Shown here piece after piece: positions 6,580-8,793 of a DNA stretch of 8,793 bases. Position 1 is the first letter of the stretch; each line of letters opens with the position of its first letter. The DNA is from JBBDWZ01 sp050732575 (GTDB taxonomy: Bacteria; Gemmatimonadota; Gemmatimonadetes; Longimicrobiales; RSA9), in NCBI GenBank assembly GCA_050732575.1, contig JBOHRF010000215.1, positions 1 to 8,793 on the forward strand. Direction: 5' to 3'. The notes under the pieces are model-generated. The model did not search any database, was not told where the DNA came from, and saw only the letters and a list, made by a program, of their open reading frames with translations. The position numbers and the translations under genes are program-made.

Positions 6580-7755
6580 TTAGTTCTCCCGTGCCTTGAC
6601 ACCGGCGGGTTCAACGGGAGTGCCAACCTGCACGCGCGCGCCATCCACGAATGCGGCCGAGGATGTGGTAACCACCTGCTCGCCGCTTTGCAGGCCGGAC
6701 AACACGACCACGAGTCCGGTAGCCTGATCGAGCTCGCCCAGCGTGACCGTCCGGCGAGCAACACTGTTGTTGTTCACCACGAAGACATACGCAGTTGCAC
6801 CGGTGGTACGCACGGCGGTCTCCGGAATCACAGTTACTTCCTTGCCCGTGGCGCCCAGCACGCGGCCGGTGGCGAACTGTCCGCCGATCACACCACCCGG
6901 GTTGTTCATGCGCAGATAGACACCAACCTGGCGAGTACCCGGGTTGGCGACCGGCTCGATGCGCGCAACCTGGCCCCTGAACTCGCGACCCGGCTGCGCG
7001 GACACGGTGAAGACCACGGCCTGGCCAGGCCGAATTTGCGTCGCGGCATCGACCGGCACCTGACCGGCCAGCTCGAGCACATCGGAGCGTACCACGGTGA
7101 ACAACTCATCACCCGGGCTCACCGCTTCACCCTGCTGCACGATCCGATTGCTGACCACGCCGGCCATGGGCGCGCGTACGGTAGCGCGTTCGGCCTGCTC
7201 CAGAGCACCGGCGGCCTGCGCGCGCGCACCGGCAAGCTGCGCCTCCGCGGCATCAAAAGCGGCCTGCGCGGTTTTGAAATCGATCTCCGATAGTGCGCCC
7301 GCATCACGCAGTGCGCGCGCGGATTCCATTCGTTGGCGGGCAACGGCAACATTGGCCTCTGCGGCTGCCACGCCGGCGCGCGCGCTTTCAGCCGCGCCCA
7401 CGATGCCCAGCGCTTCTATGGTTGCCATGACCTGACCGGCGGTCAGGCGCGTGCCACGATCGGCGTTCAGGCTGCGCAATGTACCCGGCACCTGTGCCTT
7501 CACACTCACGCGCCAGGCAGGCTCCAGCGATCCGGTGAGTACAACGCCCGACGTGAGCCGGGTTTTGGTCACGGTCGCAACATCTTCCGCGCCCAGAACG
7601 ATAGGTCGTTCTTCCGTCGTGGTAGCGGCGCCTTGCTGCTGCGAGCAGCCCGTCCCCATCAGCATCATCAGCGACATTACACTCAGCGCAACTGCCCGCT
7701 CTATCGTCATCGTCGTCGTGCTCATGCTCGTGCTCGGTCGTTCGTTGTTTATCAT
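6580..7755 (-). CDS. RND efflux periplasmic adaptor (membrane fusion protein)
   Basis: This 391-aa adaptor of the HlyD/AcrA type links the RND pump to the outer-membrane channel. The N-terminus has a short polar part, a hydrophobic stretch (about 21-33) and GTGCSQQ with Cys 37, which suggests a lipoprotein anchored in the inner membrane. The lipobox is imperfect because the -3 position is Gly rather than Leu or Val. The lipoyl/barrel-sandwich half-motifs are at about 80-115 and 190-222 (ATVRAPMAGVVSNR). Between them, an Ala/Glu-rich coiled-coil hairpin (about 118-190) has its tip at DAGALSEIDF. Beta-barrel and membrane-proximal domains follow (PGQAVVFTVSAQPG, VIPETAVR, VVVLSGLQSGEQVV). ATG 7755 is supported by GGGAG 9 nt upstream, inside the end of the outer-membrane gene. 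A second ATG at 7725 would give a more typical signal length. The gap to the upstream gene is 6 nt and to the RND gene 1 nt. Confidence 0.95.
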   Translation of the reverse strand: MINNERPSTSMSTTTMTIERAVALSVMSLMMLMGTGCSQQQGAATTTEERPIVLGAEDVATVTKTRLTSGVVLTGSLEPAWRVSVKAQVPGTLRSLNADRGTRLTAGQVMATIEALGIVGAAESARAGVAAAEANVAVARQRMESARALRDAGALSEIDFKTAQAAFDAAEAQLAGARAQAAGALEQAERATVRAPMAGVVSNRIVQQGEAVSPGDELFTVVRSDVLELAGQVPVDAATQIRPGQAVVFTVSAQPGREFRGQVARIEPVANPGTRQVGVYLRMNNPGGVIGGQFATGRVLGATGKEVTVIPETAVRTTGATAYVFVVNNNSVARRTVTLGELDQATGLVVVLSGLQSGEQVVTTSSAAFVDGARVQVGTPVEPAGVKAREN

Positions 7756-7761
7756 TTTGGT

Positions 7762-8793
7762 TTACTCCCGGTCTCCAGCACCGATGGATCTACCCAGTGT
7801 GCGCAGAAGCGTGGCATCGGCGATGTAAAAATCGGAGAGCGATTGAGCCAGATTGGTACGCGCCTGCAGCAATGCGAGTCGCGCATCGGACACTTCCAAT
7901 TGTGTGGCCATGCCACGGTCGTAACGCAGAACCGTGAGATCGTGTACGCGCTGCGCCTGGGTCACGGTTTGCTGGCGCGCGGTCATGTCCGCGGCTGCGC
8001 GCCGCCGCTCACCCAGCGCCTGCTCGTATTGCATGTGCACACCTTCCTTGAGCTGCGCCAGCTGCAGCTGCGCGCGCTGCAGTTGCACCTGCGCCTCATC
8101 GATCTGCGATTCACGGCGCAAGCCGTCAAAAATGGGCACGTCCACGGACAAGGCGGCGTTCCAATCGCCGCGCCACTCATTGCCCGACCAGGTCAACGCG
8201 CGCGTTGGATACAGGAAGCGACCATAGTTGACACGCAGCGATGCCGTGGGCAGGTATGAGCCGCGGGCAATGCGCACACCCAGCTCGCGCATGCGCACCT
8301 GGCGCTCGGCCGCGCCCACGGCCGGGCGATTCTGCAGCAGCCGCGGCGAATCCAGAACCGGTTCCTTCAGACTCTCGGCGCCGGGCGGCTCGAGTGGCGT
8401 ACCCAGCTTCAGCGGCTGCTGCGCGGGAATGTTGACCAATCGCCGCACCTCGAGCAGGGCCAGCTCAGCGGCATTGCGCGCCTGGATCTGCTGCGGCCGC
8501 AAATTGGCCGCCGCCACTTCCGCGCGCAGCATATCCAGCTCCGCGGCACTGCCCGACTTGAGACGCAACCGCTCGTGTGCCAGGAACTTCTCCGCCTGCT
8601 CGAGCGCAGCCACACTGATGCGCTCGAGCTCCGCCGCCAACAGAGCTCGGTGATACGCGCGCTGCACGGACAGCTCGATGTCGGCCAGCTCTTCACTCAC
8701 GGTCAGCTCCGCAGCCTCGCGGAAACGGCGCGCAACCTCCAGGGCCGCACCCGTGCGGCCACCCGAATACAACAGCTGCGAGCCGCTGAGCGA
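7762..8793 (-). CDS. TolC-family outer-membrane efflux protein (partial, 5' end outside window)
   Basis: The frame is open to the right edge, so the signal peptide and first part are missing; 343 residues are visible. Two internally similar halves mark the TolC/OEP family. The first visible half runs from LLYSGGRTGAALEVAR through a long amphipathic helix (ELERISVAALEQAEKFLAHERLRLKSGSA) to LVNIP. The second half begins at NRPAVGAAERQVRMRELGV, then YLPTASLRVNYG (a membrane strand), NAALSVDVPIFDGLRR (equivalent to the YSGG motif of the first half), another pair of long helices, and VLRYDRGMATQLEVSDARLALLQA near the end. It would form the trimeric outer-membrane and periplasmic channel for the adaptor and pump encoded downstream. 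Its stop is 6 nt before the adaptor start. No true start is visible; the in-frame TTG at 8772 is unlikely because family sequence continues upstream of it. Confidence 0.94.
   Translation of the reverse strand, partial: SLSGSQLLYSGGRTGAALEVARRFREAAELTVSEELADIELSVQRAYHRALLAAELERISVAALEQAEKFLAHERLRLKSGSAAELDMLRAEVAAANLRPQQIQARNAAELALLEVRRLVNIPAQQPLKLGTPLEPPGAESLKEPVLDSPRLLQNRPAVGAAERQVRMRELGVRIARGSYLPTASLRVNYGRFLYPTRALTWSGNEWRGDWNAALSVDVPIFDGLRRESQIDEAQVQLQRAQLQLAQLKEGVHMQYEQALGERRRAAADMTARQQTVTQAQRVHDLTVLRYDRGMATQLEVSDARLALLQARTNLAQSLSDFYIADATLLRTLGRSIGAGDRE

Noticed and set aside
4971..6599. 542-aa open frame on the plus strand
   Set aside because: It lies wholly antisense to the RND and adaptor genes, is rich in His, Gly, Asp and Arg as expected from a GC-rich antisense frame, and has no recognisable domain.
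6579..6764. 62-residue N-terminal extension of the RND frame
   Set aside because: It overlaps the adaptor coding region and has no family similarity. ATG 6578 has a good ribosome-binding site and starts exactly at the conserved N-terminus.

Overview
The window is GC-rich bacterial DNA. The combination of a secreted carboxypeptidase-regulatory-like protein with a short C-terminal Cys-containing module, a PP2C phosphatase with a long insertion between its first two metal motifs, and an HAE1-type efflux operon resembles Gemmatimonadota. This assignment is inferred from family resemblance, not proven.

Layout. Positions 1-173 hold a hairpin, probably the terminator of a gene to the left, and a short leader. 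On the plus strand, 174-921 is a secreted protein gene broken by one frameshift. It is followed closely by a PP2C-type Ser/Thr phosphatase (993-1889). Positions 1890-2186 are a non-coding scar. It holds a short palindrome, a C-rich tract (G-rich on the minus strand) and a recognisable remnant of the 3' end of a second RND efflux-pump gene (2041-2132, minus). Next is an IS1595-like insertion sequence (about 2187-3311) with 27-bp imperfect terminal inverted repeats and one minus-strand transposase. The rest, 3405-8793, is a compact minus-strand tripartite efflux operon read from right to left: a TolC-like outer-membrane factor (its N-terminus lies outside the window), a periplasmic adaptor and an HAE1-type RND transporter.

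How the genes work together. The three minus-strand genes are separated by 6 nt and 1 nt, and Shine-Dalgarno-like sequences lie at the end of the preceding gene, so they are almost certainly co-translated. Together they would build one drug or toxic-compound exporter spanning both membranes. The phosphatase is an independent regulatory enzyme, with no partner kinase visible here.

Most interesting points. (i) The pump-gene remnant left of the IS differs from the intact pump almost only at synonymous positions, so a second functional pump gene of the same subfamily probably once stood here. (ii) The transposase has an intact reading frame and zinc ribbon, but none of the expected DD(N)K catalytic residues is present at its usual place. 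(iii) The IS has no target-site duplication and sits between two homologous pump 3' ends, which suggests a rearrangement. No CRISPR array, tRNA or rRNA was seen.
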